64,000 bases of DNA from Neckera pumila (taxonomy: Eukaryota > Streptophyta > Bryopsida > Hypnales > Neckeraceae), in NCBI GenBank assembly GCA_963969595.1, contig OZ018409.1, positions 31,137,282 through 31,201,281 of the forward strand, read 5' to 3'. Every line of letters begins with the position of its first letter. The stretch's first letter is position 1. Shown here in pieces: positions 1 through 13,600 of the stretch. The translations under genes and the position numbers were made by a program. The notes under the pieces are model-generated. The model was not told the DNA's origin and made no database searches. It worked only from the letters and a program-made list of their open reading frames with translations.

Positions 1-27
1 TTTTTTGTCAATCAATCATGTTGAGTT

Positions 28-400
28 AGTCATTAGAGGAAATTTCAAGCCTCTCGAGGGCTGCTCCACAATCCTCCGAGGTACCCTGAAATTTGCTTTT
101 ATTTTGCTCAAAAAGTCGTTTTTCCCCTATTTCCGCCCTGTTGAAACTGCAATAGCAGTGGCGCAGGACCCTAGAATTCCGAAAAAAAAAAAATCTTTAA
201 AAAATCTTTAAAAAAAATCTTTAAATTTTTTTTAAAAATTCTACGGAACTTGATTGCTCTCGTGAGCAGTTAGAGACTCTAAAGATTTTTAAAGTTGACA
301 AGCCATGCAAAGAGTAGCATGGCATGTCAACTTCCGACGGCCCTCCAAGGGGTTGAATTTTTCTGTACATTGAGAAGTTATGCTCATGTCTTCTACAAGT
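28..400 (+). mobile_element. Family B element end (CATTAGAGGA...), structured copy
   Basis: It shares CATTAGAGGAAATTTCAAGC, TGAAATTTGCTTTT, TTTTTCCCCTATTTCCGCCC and TTGAAACTGCA with the copy at 61204, same orientation. Successive stem-loops: 41-94, about 252-268, and 294-331 (arms GTTGACAAGCCATGC / GCATGGCATGTCAAC, one mismatch). A matching opposite end was not found, so it may be truncated. The short 5-211 reading frame is part of the repeat. Confidence 0.6.
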
Positions 401-1269
401 CACACATTGGTGACATTGAAGTTGTTGAAGGTAATAAGTGGCCACCAAGTCTTCTATAAACTTTTACTCCAAAGTTGCGGAGACGTGTGTCAGCAATAGT
501 CACGTCGATGTGGAATCATCTACGCATCATTTGATTTTACAAAGTGGCTAATTAGTGGCATGTTATAGTTGGCCATTGGAGACTAGATGTTCCTCATGAA
601 CCTTCAGCGAATGTGGTAGAAAGTGGCCGTTGTTAGCATTAGGGAAATTCTTAGTGATAAATTCCACTTTCACAAAATCATGGGGTTGTAGATGAAGGTG
701 GACGTCATCAACATTCTACAGCCTAGAGGTTCGCTCATATTCCCCAACAAAGATGCGGACATGGTGTTGATTGAACATGCAAATAAGATGACCACCATGT
801 AGAACCAGAAGTATTGTAAACTAGCAATCTAATTATCAATTAGGCTGGCTGTTGGTGAGTGGACATTAGGATGAGTACCGTTGGTTAAGCTTGTAGAACT
901 AGAGACGACGTCGTTATAAATGGTTTGGAAGCCCTTCCACCACTCTTCCTTCTGTAAAAACAGAATTCCCTTCCTAACTTTTTCTCTATGTCATGTAATG
1001 GTGGTTCTTATGTTAAAGTGCACACATAAATTGTAGTTATAGTCCCAATTGTAGCTTTCTCAATGCAATGTGACAATATTGTGAGAGTCATGGACAAGCT
1101 TTAATTGTCCACTGCTACCATCATCCGAAGCTACATCCAAATTCGTTTGTTGCATTGTTTGTGCATGCCTCTCTAGAGATATTAAAACCATTGTTGCTTG
1201 TAGAGTAGCAATATTGTTGTAGCAACTGCTTGGCCATTGTGTACCACTCAGTGAAGATCAATGACTAAA
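401..1269. other. Unassigned AT-rich spacer
   Basis: No gene or clear repeat is seen. The stretch is mixed in composition with stops in all frames; it may be decayed internal sequence of the preceding element. Confidence 0.3.
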
Positions 1270-1660
1270 ATGATGGCCAATTTCATTAAAATGGCGGTAT
1301 TCCTAGTGCTATATTTTCCTTGTGCCATTTTGGACAGGTATAGATTTAGATTAGCCATCTTGAATTGTTTTCATGCCATTTAAAAAAAACATCTCCATTT
1401 TTTCAAACCACCCGCTCTGAACATCTAGAATAGGTATAGATTTTAGGCATCTAAGATAACTTTTGATTTCACACATCTAAAAACTACAAAGATTTCAGAC
1501 AAGTCGTTCTAAAAATCTAGGAATTGGTGTAGATTTCAAATATCTGGGATTTATGTAGATTATAGAATGTAGGACAAGTGTAGATTTCTATATGGCCAAT
1601 CTGAATTGAAATACGTGTCATTGTAATGGAATAACACCATTTTAATGAAATTGGCCATAA
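1270..1660. mobile_element. MITE-like element with about 30-bp inverted ends
   Basis: Left end GGCCAATTTCATTAAAATGG (1275) is repeated in reverse complement at 1637-1656, and the similarity runs inward through GGTATTCC / GGAATAAC. The interior is AT-rich with TAGATTT-type words and no coding capacity. Superfamily unknown. Confidence 0.65.
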
Positions 1661-1869
1661 TGAAACTACAAATGTATACAGTTGCCATTGCAAAATGATT
1701 TTACTTCCAAAAGTAGGCCCCGCATTTCTTCGCGGACAATGTGGAAGTAACTTTACAATGACACGAAAATGTTTTCAAGGTGACTACATAATGACTAGCC
1801 GCAAGACACCCCCTTGCCCTATGACTCGACTGTCTCACAACTTCTGAACAACTCCGAAATGACTTCCGG

Positions 1870-2110
1870 CATGACTGTCCCCTTGAGATGTATGAGTGGT
1901 CGTGTGTAACTTCATAATGACTTGTGAATGACTAGTAACGTAGATGTCTCCATCAGATGTACCAGAGGTCCCCCGTTACTTGAGAATGATTACCAACGTG
2001 GACATCTATGTCAGATGTTCCTAGGGTCCCGTCATTGCAAAATGACTACAAAATGAATGGCCACGTGGATGTCTATGTCATATGTTTCAAGGGTCCCACT
2101 TTCCACAAGG
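1870..2110 (+). repeat. Degenerate tandem repeat, about 60-70 bp unit
   Basis: Three to four units share AACGTAGATGTC / AACGTGGACATC / CACGTGGATGTC, then CAGATGT..C..(A/G)GGTCCC and an AATGACTA block. Unit length drifts. The CACGTGG core would be a G-box/ABRE if this were a promoter, but no gene adjoins it. Confidence 0.6.
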
Positions 2111-2169
2111 TAGCTACATAGATATTTCCTTAAGCTTAACTTTCTTTATCACTTGACCCATTTTTTTTC

Positions 2170-2202
2170 ATCCATTTCTACATTCAAAGTAGAAATGGAT
2201 GG
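2170..2202. repeat. Short perfect hairpin
   Basis: CATCCATTTCTAC and GTAGAAATGGATG form a 13-bp perfect stem with a 7-nt loop. Function unknown. Confidence 0.5.
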
Positions 2203-2349
2203 TGATAATACACCCCATCATTTAAATTAATGACTTGTCCACAACGACTCCAAGACCCCCAAGTCATTTAGCAATCATTGTTGTCTGAAATGACTCATTT
2301 GCAATCATTCTCTGAAGCGAGCTTTGAAGTCATTTATGTACTCATTTTT

Positions 2350-5300
2350 TTGTAGTGAAAGTCCTTATTTGCTTTCATTGAATGATATTGTATGTTAAAA
2401 AATCTTAATTAAACTACAGTATAAATATTTTATCTCTTTAAAAAACTCTTATGAAATTTGAGCTATATACACTTTGATAGAAGTTTTTGACAAATTATGC
2501 TCAAGTAAACAAGCAATTGAGCATATGACAATGACTTTAAAATTTTGCATTAAGTGAATGAAGTGAATAATATATACATTGTTGTTCTAACACAATTATC
2601 ATTTGGATTATTTTTTGTATTGAAAAGGACGTTCATATGTTTTTACTTCTGAATATTATAGAAAATGGAAAAGTATTCAAATTGTAGCAAAAAAATCTTT
2701 TCTACTCTATCATATAATATATATACACTTGATTTTTTGGATTCAATCACATTATTATTCATTAGAAATTAGACCCCTTTTCTACTATTGAAAAATCTAA
2801 CAGGCTAACATTAGAACTGAAATTGGAATTTTCGTAAAGAGTTTTTGATTTTTTAATTAATAAAAGATATTAGTCTTAATATGACTTGAAATACTAGTAA
2901 AAGAAGTCTGAATTATCTAGAATTAATAGAGTAGCTTTAAAAAACAATGGCTAAAAAGAAGTTACATTGTAGATTTGAATGGGTGACTGTGACTCATTTT
3001 TTGGTACCTTTGAGGGTGAACTGACCCAAACACTCAAGTAAATAAGCAATTGGGCATATGACAATGACTTAAATTTTTTGCATAAAATAAATATATATTA
3101 TTGCATGCACTTTTTGGAATTAGAGAATCCTTTATGGTGTTGTAAGCATTTAATTAAATTGATACAACAATTTTCTACTAAAGAATCTATAAGCATCCAA
3201 ATGCTATCTTGTATATAGTCATCTGCTCAATTTCAAATTGAACTTCAATTCACATTTAAGTCTTGTTGCACTCCATAGTCACTTGAATGTAAATGATTGT
3301 CTTATGGAATTATTGGCACCTACATAAAAGGAAATGAACCTTTGTTGTATGAAAATAATAAATATTAATATAAATGATAACTATCAATGATTGAGTAGAT
3401 AGGGGCAAGTTTTATGGCACATGCATCCTTTAAAACAAATCATAAAATTTATATCAATTCATTGATACTAGTATTTTTAAATACACAAGATTTTAGTGAT
3501 AGTTAGAGTTATTCAAATGTAAATGAAACCAACATTAAATAAATGTATAAATTTTTTATTTGAACATAATTGTCTGAATTTTAATTAAACAAAGGGATTT
3601 GACAACTCATCAAAATTATTCATACAAGAAGTAAAATCAATGAAAAACATGAAAAAACTTACTATTTTCATCAAGTACAGGGTTGAAAATTCTATACTAT
3701 CAAGTTTACATGTATGAAGCTTCTATGGAAGTTATATTACACATGTCTTGAAAAAAATTCCACATAAACGCCTTCCTCAATTCTTTGAAAAGTGTTGATG
3801 TTGTAGTTAAGTTTGATGAGTTATGAGAATAAAGACCTGAGTAAATCATCAAGAATATTCTTAATATATTCAAGATTTGATATATATAAAGTAAAAATAT
3901 AAAGACCATTATTAAAAAAGATATAAAATAATTATTTATACAAATGTTTATGTTATTATGTGAGAATGCAATAAAATTTCACAATTTTTATACAAATGAT
4001 TATTTAGAAATATTTTATTGCATTCTCACAAACTATAACAATGTAATTATTTAGAAATATTTTATTTCAATATATTTTTTCAATAATAATTACGCATTTA
4101 TGACTACTATGTAGACCATGAAATTTGCACTATATATATTTTAGTAAAACTATACAAGTTTTGTAGATTCTAAAATAATATAAGTTACTAAAAACATAGT
4201 AAGCTTTTCGGTAATTAAAATTTAAAATAATGAATGCCATGCATATATTTAATACACATGGAAATGATATTTTGAATTATATGAAATTAAGATTTAAGAT
4301 TTTATTAAATATAAAAAATGAGACCATTCGTTGTATTGTTGAAGATTATGATTCAATCTAATCATAATTTATCTTGGCTTTCTTGGCTTTCATTTTGGAA
4401 ACTAGTAGTTTTAATTCTTTCTTGAACATTTGATGCAAGAAATGGTTTGATGTACTTTTGATCCAAACTAGCAAATGATGTGCTGTTGTAAAAATACAAG
4501 AAGTTTTTTCATTAGACAATTTTTCAAAATGTTGTAAATATCCATATTCAATGTGGTCATTCATTTCTCATTGAACTGTTGTATATATTTAAAAAATTAT
4601 TTATTACTGAATCAAAATATATAAAAATATCAATTATTATATGAAATATTATATTCTTAAATAAATGTATTAGATCTCACTATCTAACTATAAAAATAGC
4701 AATGTACAATTTAAATACATCTGTCATTGAAATTACTATTCAATGTTTTGTTAATAAATAAAAATTGAATATTAACATTAACTTTTGTTTATTAACCAAA
4801 TTTAATATTTAATATTTTTATAGTTTTATATAAAATATTTTCATATTTTTCTCGAAATGTAAAACCACAATAGACTTTAAGGTTAAAAAAACAATCAAAT
4901 TTTAAAAGAAAATCCTTAACAAATTCACTTCCAGATTTTATAAAATTTATTTCAAAAACTCATTTTAAATTAATCAAAATAGGTGTAAGAAATAATACTC
5001 TCTAATTTTTGAGTTAAGACTAAGAAGACAGATATAGATAACTTTTGAAGAACACATTTGACTTACAAACGACATCTATAGTCACATTGCTAGGCCATGG
5101 ATTAAATGTAAAAAATTAACCAAGTTTCATTATATTTGTAGAAAATGACATGTACTTTGACAAGGTTAATTTCTGAAAGATTAGAAAAATTTGAAAAATC
5201 TTAAATATATTCAAATAATCAACTTTTAAAACTCTAATGAAGTTCACTTCAAAATAAAAAAATAAAAAACATGATAATACAAAATATTGAACACTTTCAC

Positions 5301-5700
5301 AAACCAATTTTTAACCACCTAATATTATTGCTCAATCTAAATTTCATTTTAACTTTTAGCACTTGTAATTTAGAGCCATTTAATAAAATAAAAAAATTGT
5401 ATTCACGGGAAAAAATGTGAATTTTAATAAATGTGAAGTAATTCTATGATTTTTCTAAAAAGTCAGTTCCAATGCTAATGAATACTGGGTTTTAATGTTT
5501 TTCTATATAAGAGATAATGGATCAAATGAATTTCTTTTTCAATTGCATAATTTTTAAACCAATTTCAACCCAAATATTAGCTGAAGATCATTCCTTTTTA
5601 ATTATTCAAAAAAATACTAAATATAGGCTTCTATTTCTTCTAGAGATGCAATCCATACTTTAAAAGTAGTGATTTTGTTATCAAGAAACTATTTACCTAC
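2350..5700. other. Very AT-rich intergenic DNA, no gene seen
   Basis: Holds a 60-bp direct repeat (about 2499-2560 and 3035-3090, core AAGCAATTGAGCATATGACA) and an inverted repeat at 3949-4040 (TGTGAGAATGCAATAAAAT / ATTTTATTGCATTCTCACA). Short reading frames here match nothing known. Confidence 0.4.
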
Positions 5701-5701
5701 A

Positions 5702-7561
5702 TGAACCTTTAAAGGACCAAGGGTGTTTGTGGAAGAATAAAAGTTCGAAATTGACAGTTTTGATGCATTGTTCAAAATCAATTTTATTTTATTTATTTAT
5801 TTGAAACAAAAGTGTATTAAACAAGGAAGGCAACATGTGGAAAAACTTCAGTCCGTTTGACTATATGGATTGAAAAATTATAATGTTTGAAGTGAGAAAA
5901 AAACTTTATTCCATTGTTGCAAAACAAAGTTAGCAGACTTCAAGCCCCCTTAGCTAAATATTTTTGCCTACACAAAAATGAATTATTTTACCATTCATAA
6001 CTATGAGGTGTTAGGTTCATTCATGCAAAATTGCAAATGCAATTGAGTTGTCTAACTTACGCTAAATCACCCTACAATGCAAGGAAGTTAACCCTTAAAA
6101 GACCAAGGCCTTTTCTCTGCCAAAAAACACTCAAAACTGCCATTCTATAGCAAAGATTAAAAGAAGCTGAAAATTGTTTTTTTTGCACATCTAACGGTAG
6201 GATCTTACACCTAACTAGTATGAAAATGTAAGGAAAAAATTTCAGAATTTTTGACCACATAACATTGCAAGATATCTGCATTTAAAGTGAAAAAAAACAA
6301 GTTTTTCAGCACATTGTGGGACTAGAATTTTTGACTTGGAAGATTTTTAACTTAAATTTTTTGCACAATAGAGTTTTGAGCTTTAAATCTTTATAATGGA
6401 AAATTGAATTGAGAGTTGATGAAAAAAAAAATTGCAAAAACCTTAATTTTCATTCTTAAAAACATTGTTAAATTGAAGTAGGTACAAGACAGAAGGAAAA
6501 TCTAAAATATTAATATCTTTTAGATGGAATTAAAATTCACTAATCCCAACGGTGAGATTGTTTTAGAAAGCAAATTAAACCATGTGGAACTTTTTTTTGT
6601 GAAAAAACTACTAAAAGTGCATTTAGAAATGAATCCTACAAGTTTTCTTTTCAAGAAGATGCTCTAATTGCCCAAAAAGCAAGATTGTCTATAACTTTCT
6701 CATAACAAATCCAAATGAAATGAATCAAAACTTTCTAGATATACAAAAATATAGTCTATGAAAAAAAAATTTACAAAAAAATTTAAGATTCTTTGTAAAT
6801 TTTTTTCTGCTACCCCCTCTCTTGTTTTGAGCTTATTTAGGCATAACTTTTGTTTCCGGGCACCAATTGGAAAAGAAATTATATTCCCATGAAGCTTATT
6901 AGCTTTTATATCTTTAAAAAAAGTTTCAAAAAGTCAGGACAAAAATTTAGCCCGTAGGTACTTGCCCAAAATCGCATTTGTCCCCCAAAGGGACAACAAT
7001 CCTTTAGGGGTTAAATGAACTAGCAATACACAAGTCATTGTTTGATGATTTCTTGTGCAGTAAGAAATTATTTTTTATTTGAAATTCAAATGGTGAAAAG
7101 TTAGAGACAAACATTTGAAATATGTGGAAATTTTTTGAGAACTTTGACTTCACAGATTGCAAGATAATAGGTCTTGAAGTTCAAGAAAACTGTTTTTTCT
7201 CAAAACAGCCTCAACATAGTTAAAATTTTGTGATTCCTATTAGAATGTGATTTGAGAACTAAAATTTGTTTTTTGGAGAAATTGTATGTCATATTTATTA
7301 TTTATATACTTGCCAAATTTCAAAAGTCAATGAGGGCTTTAACAGAAGATGCCCAAATTGCTTGGGTTGCCAAAAAAGTTCCAGGCAATATAACTTTTGA
7401 TCCAAACACCTAATCGGAAAAAAAAATTATATTTTCACAAAAGGGATACTTGTTCACATCTTATGTAAAATTTTGTAAACATCCAACCAAAATTAATTTC
7501 ATAGAAACCTACTTGGATTTTCAATTGTCCGTTCAATGGATAATTGTCTTTCAAGGGTTAA
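5702..7561. mobile_element. Family A (TTAA) outer element interrupted by a second copy
   Basis: Left end CCTTTAAAGGACCAAGG (after TGAA) and right end TCTTTCAAGGG followed by TTAA (7558-7561). The interior at 7015-7557 is similar to 22840-23066. A second family member (6088-7014) sits inside. The right end lies about 50 bp from the NHX stop codon. Confidence 0.55.
6088..7014. mobile_element. Family A element, about 920 bp, TTAA on both sides
   Basis: TTAA|CCCTTAAAAGACCAAGG at left and CCTTTAGGGG|TTAA at right. The interior matches 37131-38052 over its whole length (for example AAGAAGATGCTCTAATTGCC and GGACTAGA.TTTTTGACTT) and, inverted, 21480-22632. No transposase reading frame. Confidence 0.8.
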
Positions 7562-7613
7562 GTTAAAAAATTTGTCAATAAAATGAATTGTTACATAATC
7601 AAAGAAAAGATCA

Positions 7614-10600
7614 TTACGTTTCTTGTATTTGTCGAAGTTTCTTTTGGAGTATAGCTTTTTGTTTTTGAGCCATGTTTACAATACTAGATCCATCTTCATT
7701 CACATGTATATTTTCATGGTCTTCATCTTCCATATTCTAAAGAAATGGAAACAAGATTTTAAAAACATACATTAGAAATTTATATAGTTCACTATAACAA
7801 ATGCAATTTAAAATAGAATTTATATAGTTTTGAAACTAACACTACAATCAAATTTTGGTCCCTACTTAGCAGTTATTAGATGAAAGCATTAAATTTTGCT
7901 TTAGAATATTTAGGATCATATATATTTTTTGAAAAATATATGAATGAAAATTTTTACAACAGATAATTTGATAAGATATTCAAAATAAATATTAATTCAG
8001 ATTAGGCTATACAAAACAAAAACATTAGAGTATATATAGAATGGTATTATAAAATAGAAGGACAATGTATTTATATATTGTCATTAAATACATATGCAAA
8101 TAAATATACAAAAAAAAATTTAGTTTTCTTTGATACCATCAGCATACCTCATCTTTGATAAATTGTATTGTGGTTTCATCTTTGCCCACATGACATTCAA
8201 TATCAAGATATTTCAATAGTTGAGGTGTTGAACCACCTATAAATAAAACCTATACCAATTTACAAAAGTGTTAATATTGCCTACAAATTCAAGAAAAACT
8301 ACTATATTTTTACGTAATAGCTCAAATCCCACAACCATACTTCAAAATTCATAAAGATATTTCTTATTTTCCTACTATAAAAAATACCTACTGTAAAAAA
8401 TATTGTAAAAAGAGTTGATGTAAGACATATCCGACCATAATCTTTTGGAAAGTCAGCTACAGATTGAAGCGCCAGTGCAAAAGCCATAGCTCCTCTAAGC
8501 CCTAATTTCATCAAAATAAATTATCTCATTATATTATAAATTTTATCATACATTTTAATAAATTTATGTAGAATGAAGATTGAAAATAAAAAATACCACT
8601 AAACCACAAAGCATGTTGAAATCTTGAAGGAATCTTTTTTGAAATTGGTCGTCTATAATTTATTAACCAAGCACATGGATATATATTTGCCAACCTATAA
8701 ACACCATAATGACGGTTGAATTGATTAAAATTAAAGCTATAAGCAAACACATCCAATTCTTATTGGGGTTGAATTAAATTACAAAGGATTGTAGACCTAC
8801 CAACCAAAATAGCTCTTAACTTTTGATGAATCCCTATTCTATGCTTATAAATCATAATAGTGATTAAGTAAGTTTTAAAAATGATTTTGAACTACAGATA
8901 AGTTTTATAACTTTTTCCACTCTAATGTTTAGAATATTTACTTCAAAAAGTTAATTAATTAAAAAAAATTTAAACTTAAAATCATGAGTACAAAATATCT
9001 TATATTTGCTTTCAAATTCTTGGGAATTTTTTTATACAATTTGTTGAAATGTGTTAAGCTTAACAATATTGCTAAGTTTTTTTTTGCATATTAGTTGAAA
9101 TAGATTTTAACACATTCTCACAGAAATTTGCAAAAAAGAAATTTAGCAGTACTATTTTGACATCTTTTTGTTATAATCTTGAATTTTGTACCTTATAAAA
9201 TGTTTTAATAAGCTTTCATATATTCTAACAAAACTTTATATAAAAAATGTTAAAAAAACTTAAAAATCATCAATAAGAAGAGGTGGTTTTATTTTATATT
9301 AAAGTACATAAATCATGAATTTGTTCATTACATGAGATTCGGGGGTCTTAGAAGGCTGTGAGTTCCGCTGCTGTCTGTTGCGTTCCCGCAGTCTGGGAAC
9401 GCAGCAGCAACAGCTGGCTGATGTGGTCGAGCGACTGCTACGTCACTTTTTGAAAAATAAAATAAAATAAAATAATTTTTTTTTGCTTAAAATGATATTT
9501 TGGTAAGAATTTTTTTTTTTTTTTTTTTTTTTTTTTGAAAAAAAAAATTTCTGACACACCCGTACCGGCGTTCACTGGATCTGGGCAAATCAGGGAACAG
9601 GCCTGAAACGGCCCTCCGCGACCCCCAAATATCATCTAATGTTAGTAAAAGATATTTTAAAATAATTTTTGGTTTGAAACAACAAAGAGATTTAGGAACT
9701 AATTCATTTCAAAATGCAAATTGTAAAATAATATTTTGCATAAAATATATATATTATTCATTAAGTTTTTTATAATGTAGTGTCTTAAGAACTAATTCAT
9801 TTCAGAATGCAATTTATAAAATAATAGTTCACATAAAATATGTATAGTATTCATTAAAATTTTTTAAATGTGAGTGTCTCATCATCTAGCCGTTATTTGT
9901 GTAAATAGAAGAAACTATTTGAAAAAATGAGGTTCCATATTAATTGGGATAAAATCCATAAGGAAATTTTTAAAATGGAAGCTTGAAAGTCCATTTATTA
10001 ATAATCAAAATAACCCAAACATATCCTTTGAATTTGTGAAAAATTACAAAAACATGCATATTATTTTTACGCATTGAGTACCTCTTTTCTAGTGTGATTT
10101 CTAAATGACAAGGAAATATCCCACTTATAATGTCTCAATATAAATTGTCAAAATGTTTTTAAGATTTTTGTTACAATATGTTAGTGAATACTAGATATGT
10201 CTAAAAATAATCCAATTGTATCTTGAAGCCAATGTAAACCAAGACCATTTTGTTGAGCTTAAATAACAAATTTCTTATATATTGACAAATTAAAATTAAA
10301 AATAATAGTTTATTAACCATTAATAAGGACTTATCATCATGAAAACTAAAAATAATAATTTATCTATTTATATTAATGATTAAATTAATAACTGATTGAT
10401 CATAAATGATTAATGAATGGTTGTTAAGAAAATAAAATTTAATGTAATAATTTACTAGCCATTGTCAAGAATATTTATCATAATGAAGAATAATTATAAA
10501 ATTTGATTATAAATTTTTGCATTAAAACTTTATTCTTAAAGAAAATGATACAAAAATAAAATAAAATAAAAATTATGAAAATGATAAATTCTACTCAAAA

Positions 10601-13600
10601 CTAAAAAATAGTGACAAGAAAAATATCATTAGATGATATTTGGGGGTCGTGGAGGTTCGTTTCAGGCTTGTTTCTTGATCTGCCCAAATCCAGTGAACGC
10701 CGGTACGGGTGTATCAGAAAAAAAAAATTTCAAAAAAAAAAAAAAAAAAAAAAAATTTACCAAAATATCATTTGAAGCAAAATATTTTTTTTTTTTTTTT
10801 TTTTTCAAAAAGTGACGTGGCAGTTGCTCGACCACGTCAACCAGCTGCTGCTGCGTTCCCAGACTGCGGGAACGCTGCAGACAGCAGGGGAACTCACAGC
10901 CTTCTAAGACCCCCGAATCTCATGTAATGATTAACTAAAATAACAACCAAGCACTAATATTTTATTTATTAAAAGAGATTAATGAATGATTATTAACATT
11001 TTGAAATCTAATAAAATATTTTATTAAAAATTACTCACAATACTTATCATAACAAAAATAATTTTAAAGGTTTTAGAAATTAAAATTAAAAAAATTTTAT
11101 TTACAAAAAAAAATCGATGATAAAATCAGTTAAAAAATTTATGAAATCAACTATAAATTACAAAAATGCTGATGGTCATGTTTAAAGCCTTCTTTTTATA
11201 TATAAAATCTCAAGCTTTTTCCCTCGACACGGTATTCTTATGATTACATTTTTATTTTTTATTTTTATTATATAATCTAAAATTCATAAAAATAATTTGG
11301 CTAGTAAATACATAAGTAAAAAACTACCATGAGAGATTATTAACTATTAATGTAGAAATATTTATCAATAAAATAGTATATTTTATTTATAGAAAATTAT
11401 TCAAATCATTTTTTGATTATTTCAAAATAAATCGCCAAATAAATATCATTGAAGGTTTTAATTCATAAGGCATTGATATATGAACATTTTATTTTGAAAA
11501 TATGCTATATGTATAATTTTATTAATATCTAGGATATTAAGTGAAGAAACAAATTCAAAGTCTATAACCATAAATCTTATGGAGTAATTCTTAAATATGT
11601 ACACAAAATTTATTTAACTTCAAAGAAATGGATGAAATACCTTGCAATGAAGCAACTTATCTTTGTATTGCATTGTAATGATTTTGTCAAGGTTTTATAT
11701 TTGTAAGCTTTATAGTACAACATTCATATTATTATTTTATGAAACAATGGTGAAATATTATTCATGCCAAATACTATTTTCTTTTAATAAAAAATTTAGT
11801 GAATTTAAAAAAAAAACTCAAGTTTTATTTGTTTTTTTTCTTTTCTGAAAACTATACCTTTGTAGACTTTTAGATTACAAATTTCTCCGAGTATGCTTGT
11901 TTACATCTTTGTTAATGTGGCTAATGTTAAATTTGTATCATATTTTGTCATATGACATATTATGTGAAGTCATGAGGTTTTCATTAATTAATTAAAGAAC
12001 AAAATAATTTTGTTGCTTGGTGAGACTTTTAAACATTAATTGAAAAGATGTAGCATGTAAAATTAAAAAAATTATAGACTTTGAGGATACAATTGTAAAG
12101 AATGTAAATCTAAAACTATGCCAACTTTGTTGTTCAAGAAATAAATCCACGCCCATATAAATAAACCTAATCATTTTTTCAATTTGTCATTTTAGAAGCC
12201 TTAATTTGACATGAATAAAAAATAGATAAATTATTTTATACTTTAGTATTTTAGAAATTAAGGATATAAGTTATAACCATATCCAATAAATGAGAGTTAG
12301 TTTAACTAAGTTTATAAGTTTTTTCGGGAGTTTTCTTACACAAAAGTTTCTGAAAATTTAGCTAGCATTTGGAAGTAACTTGTTGTTACTTGTCTTGATT
12401 CTGGTGATAAATTTGGAGCTGTGTAGTATTTCATTGCCTATAAATTTAATTGAAAGATCCATATAAGTTTACTATTTAGGATATTCCTTTCAGATCTTAA
12501 AGATCTGAAAGGATTAAAAAATTGGATCAAAAATTTACTATTATGAATATACCATTGATATATAAGAGGTTTTTAGTATTAGAGATGACCAAAGAATTTT
12601 TAAATTTAAAGCTTTGATTTCTAGCACAAGAAATATTACTCTAATTAAAGATAGAATCTAGTGGGTACATTTTCAAAGAGCTCTACAAACAAATTATCCA
12701 ATGCAAGATTGTAAGGGTTTTGTACTTAAGAAGTAGTTTAGCTTTTATAATCCTCTAGTTTTAAAGGCAATGTCAGGAAATATGTATGCCATAATTAGGG
12801 TTGCTACATATTATTGAGGATCATGATTTACAAAATGCATGATTTGATCTGTATAAATTTCACTATTCAAATAATTATGATGTAAGACATACCATGATTG
12901 AAAAACCATATACAACATTATTGAGTAATCTTATGTTAACAAATTGAAAATGGATTAGGAATCTATTTCATTGCATGTCCGTTTGTATTTGCATGCATTT
13001 GGTTCAAACTTGCACTCTAGTTCCCATAGGAGTTAATAAGACAAATGATTGAAAATGAGATTGTTTCTAAGCAATGTCACTGTAGAAATATTTCACTATG
13101 AATTCTATGCAATTTTGTTATTAAACACTATGATGCTTTAGTTCCTTGTAAGAAAATCATTTTAAAATTTCAAAAATGGTAATCGCAAAAAATTAAATGG
13201 AATATCAACTTACAATACCAGCAAATAGAATTGCAACAATCCCAGATAAGTTGAGACCATCTGCAAGCATATATGATGCATATGGAAATAAAACAACCAA
13301 GCACGATTCTACTGTTGTTAATCTGTAAAAAAATAACCATAAATATTTGATTTTGTGGTTGTTTCCTATATTCTATAATTTTATTATAATTACATTATTG
13401 ATTAAAAATTATCAACTATTTATAAATTAATCAAATTATAATTTTATATTTATAATATATTTAATAACTATTTAATAGGAGGCATTGACTTCCACTCTAG
13501 CTTAATTTTATAGATGATGGATAAAAATTCGATTTCAATTAGATTATAAGAATTATTTCATTTTACTAATACATTTTATATAAAAAATTTATATCGATAA

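Larger units (their letters stand above)
8715..12090 (-). other. Large NHX intron with U12-like donor GTATCCTC and AC end
   Basis: The donor after residue 346 is GTATCCTC, close to the U12 GT-type consensus. The best acceptor is ...TTCAAC before CGTCATTATGGT. It is preceded by TTTTAATC, a possible branch site. This join gives [16 protein letters not shown], which matches the NHX5/6 spacing around G-V-x-R without a gap. A GT-AC pairing is rare, so this is less sure than the AT-AC intron. The 3.4-kb intron holds an inverted pair of MITEs (9326-9641 and 10627-10929). Confidence 0.6.

Noticed and set aside
28..400. Helitron end, because of a terminal-type hairpin
   Set aside because: No CTAG/CTRR end after the hairpin and no AT-insertion site could be shown.
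6088..7014. Naming family A as piggyBac
   Set aside because: TTAA fits, but other superfamilies share it, one copy has CTAG, and no transposase is present.
9438..10815. Similar short proteins beginning MIFGGRGG at both ends of this span
   Set aside because: They are translations of the two inverted MITE copies with poly-A/poly-T runs.
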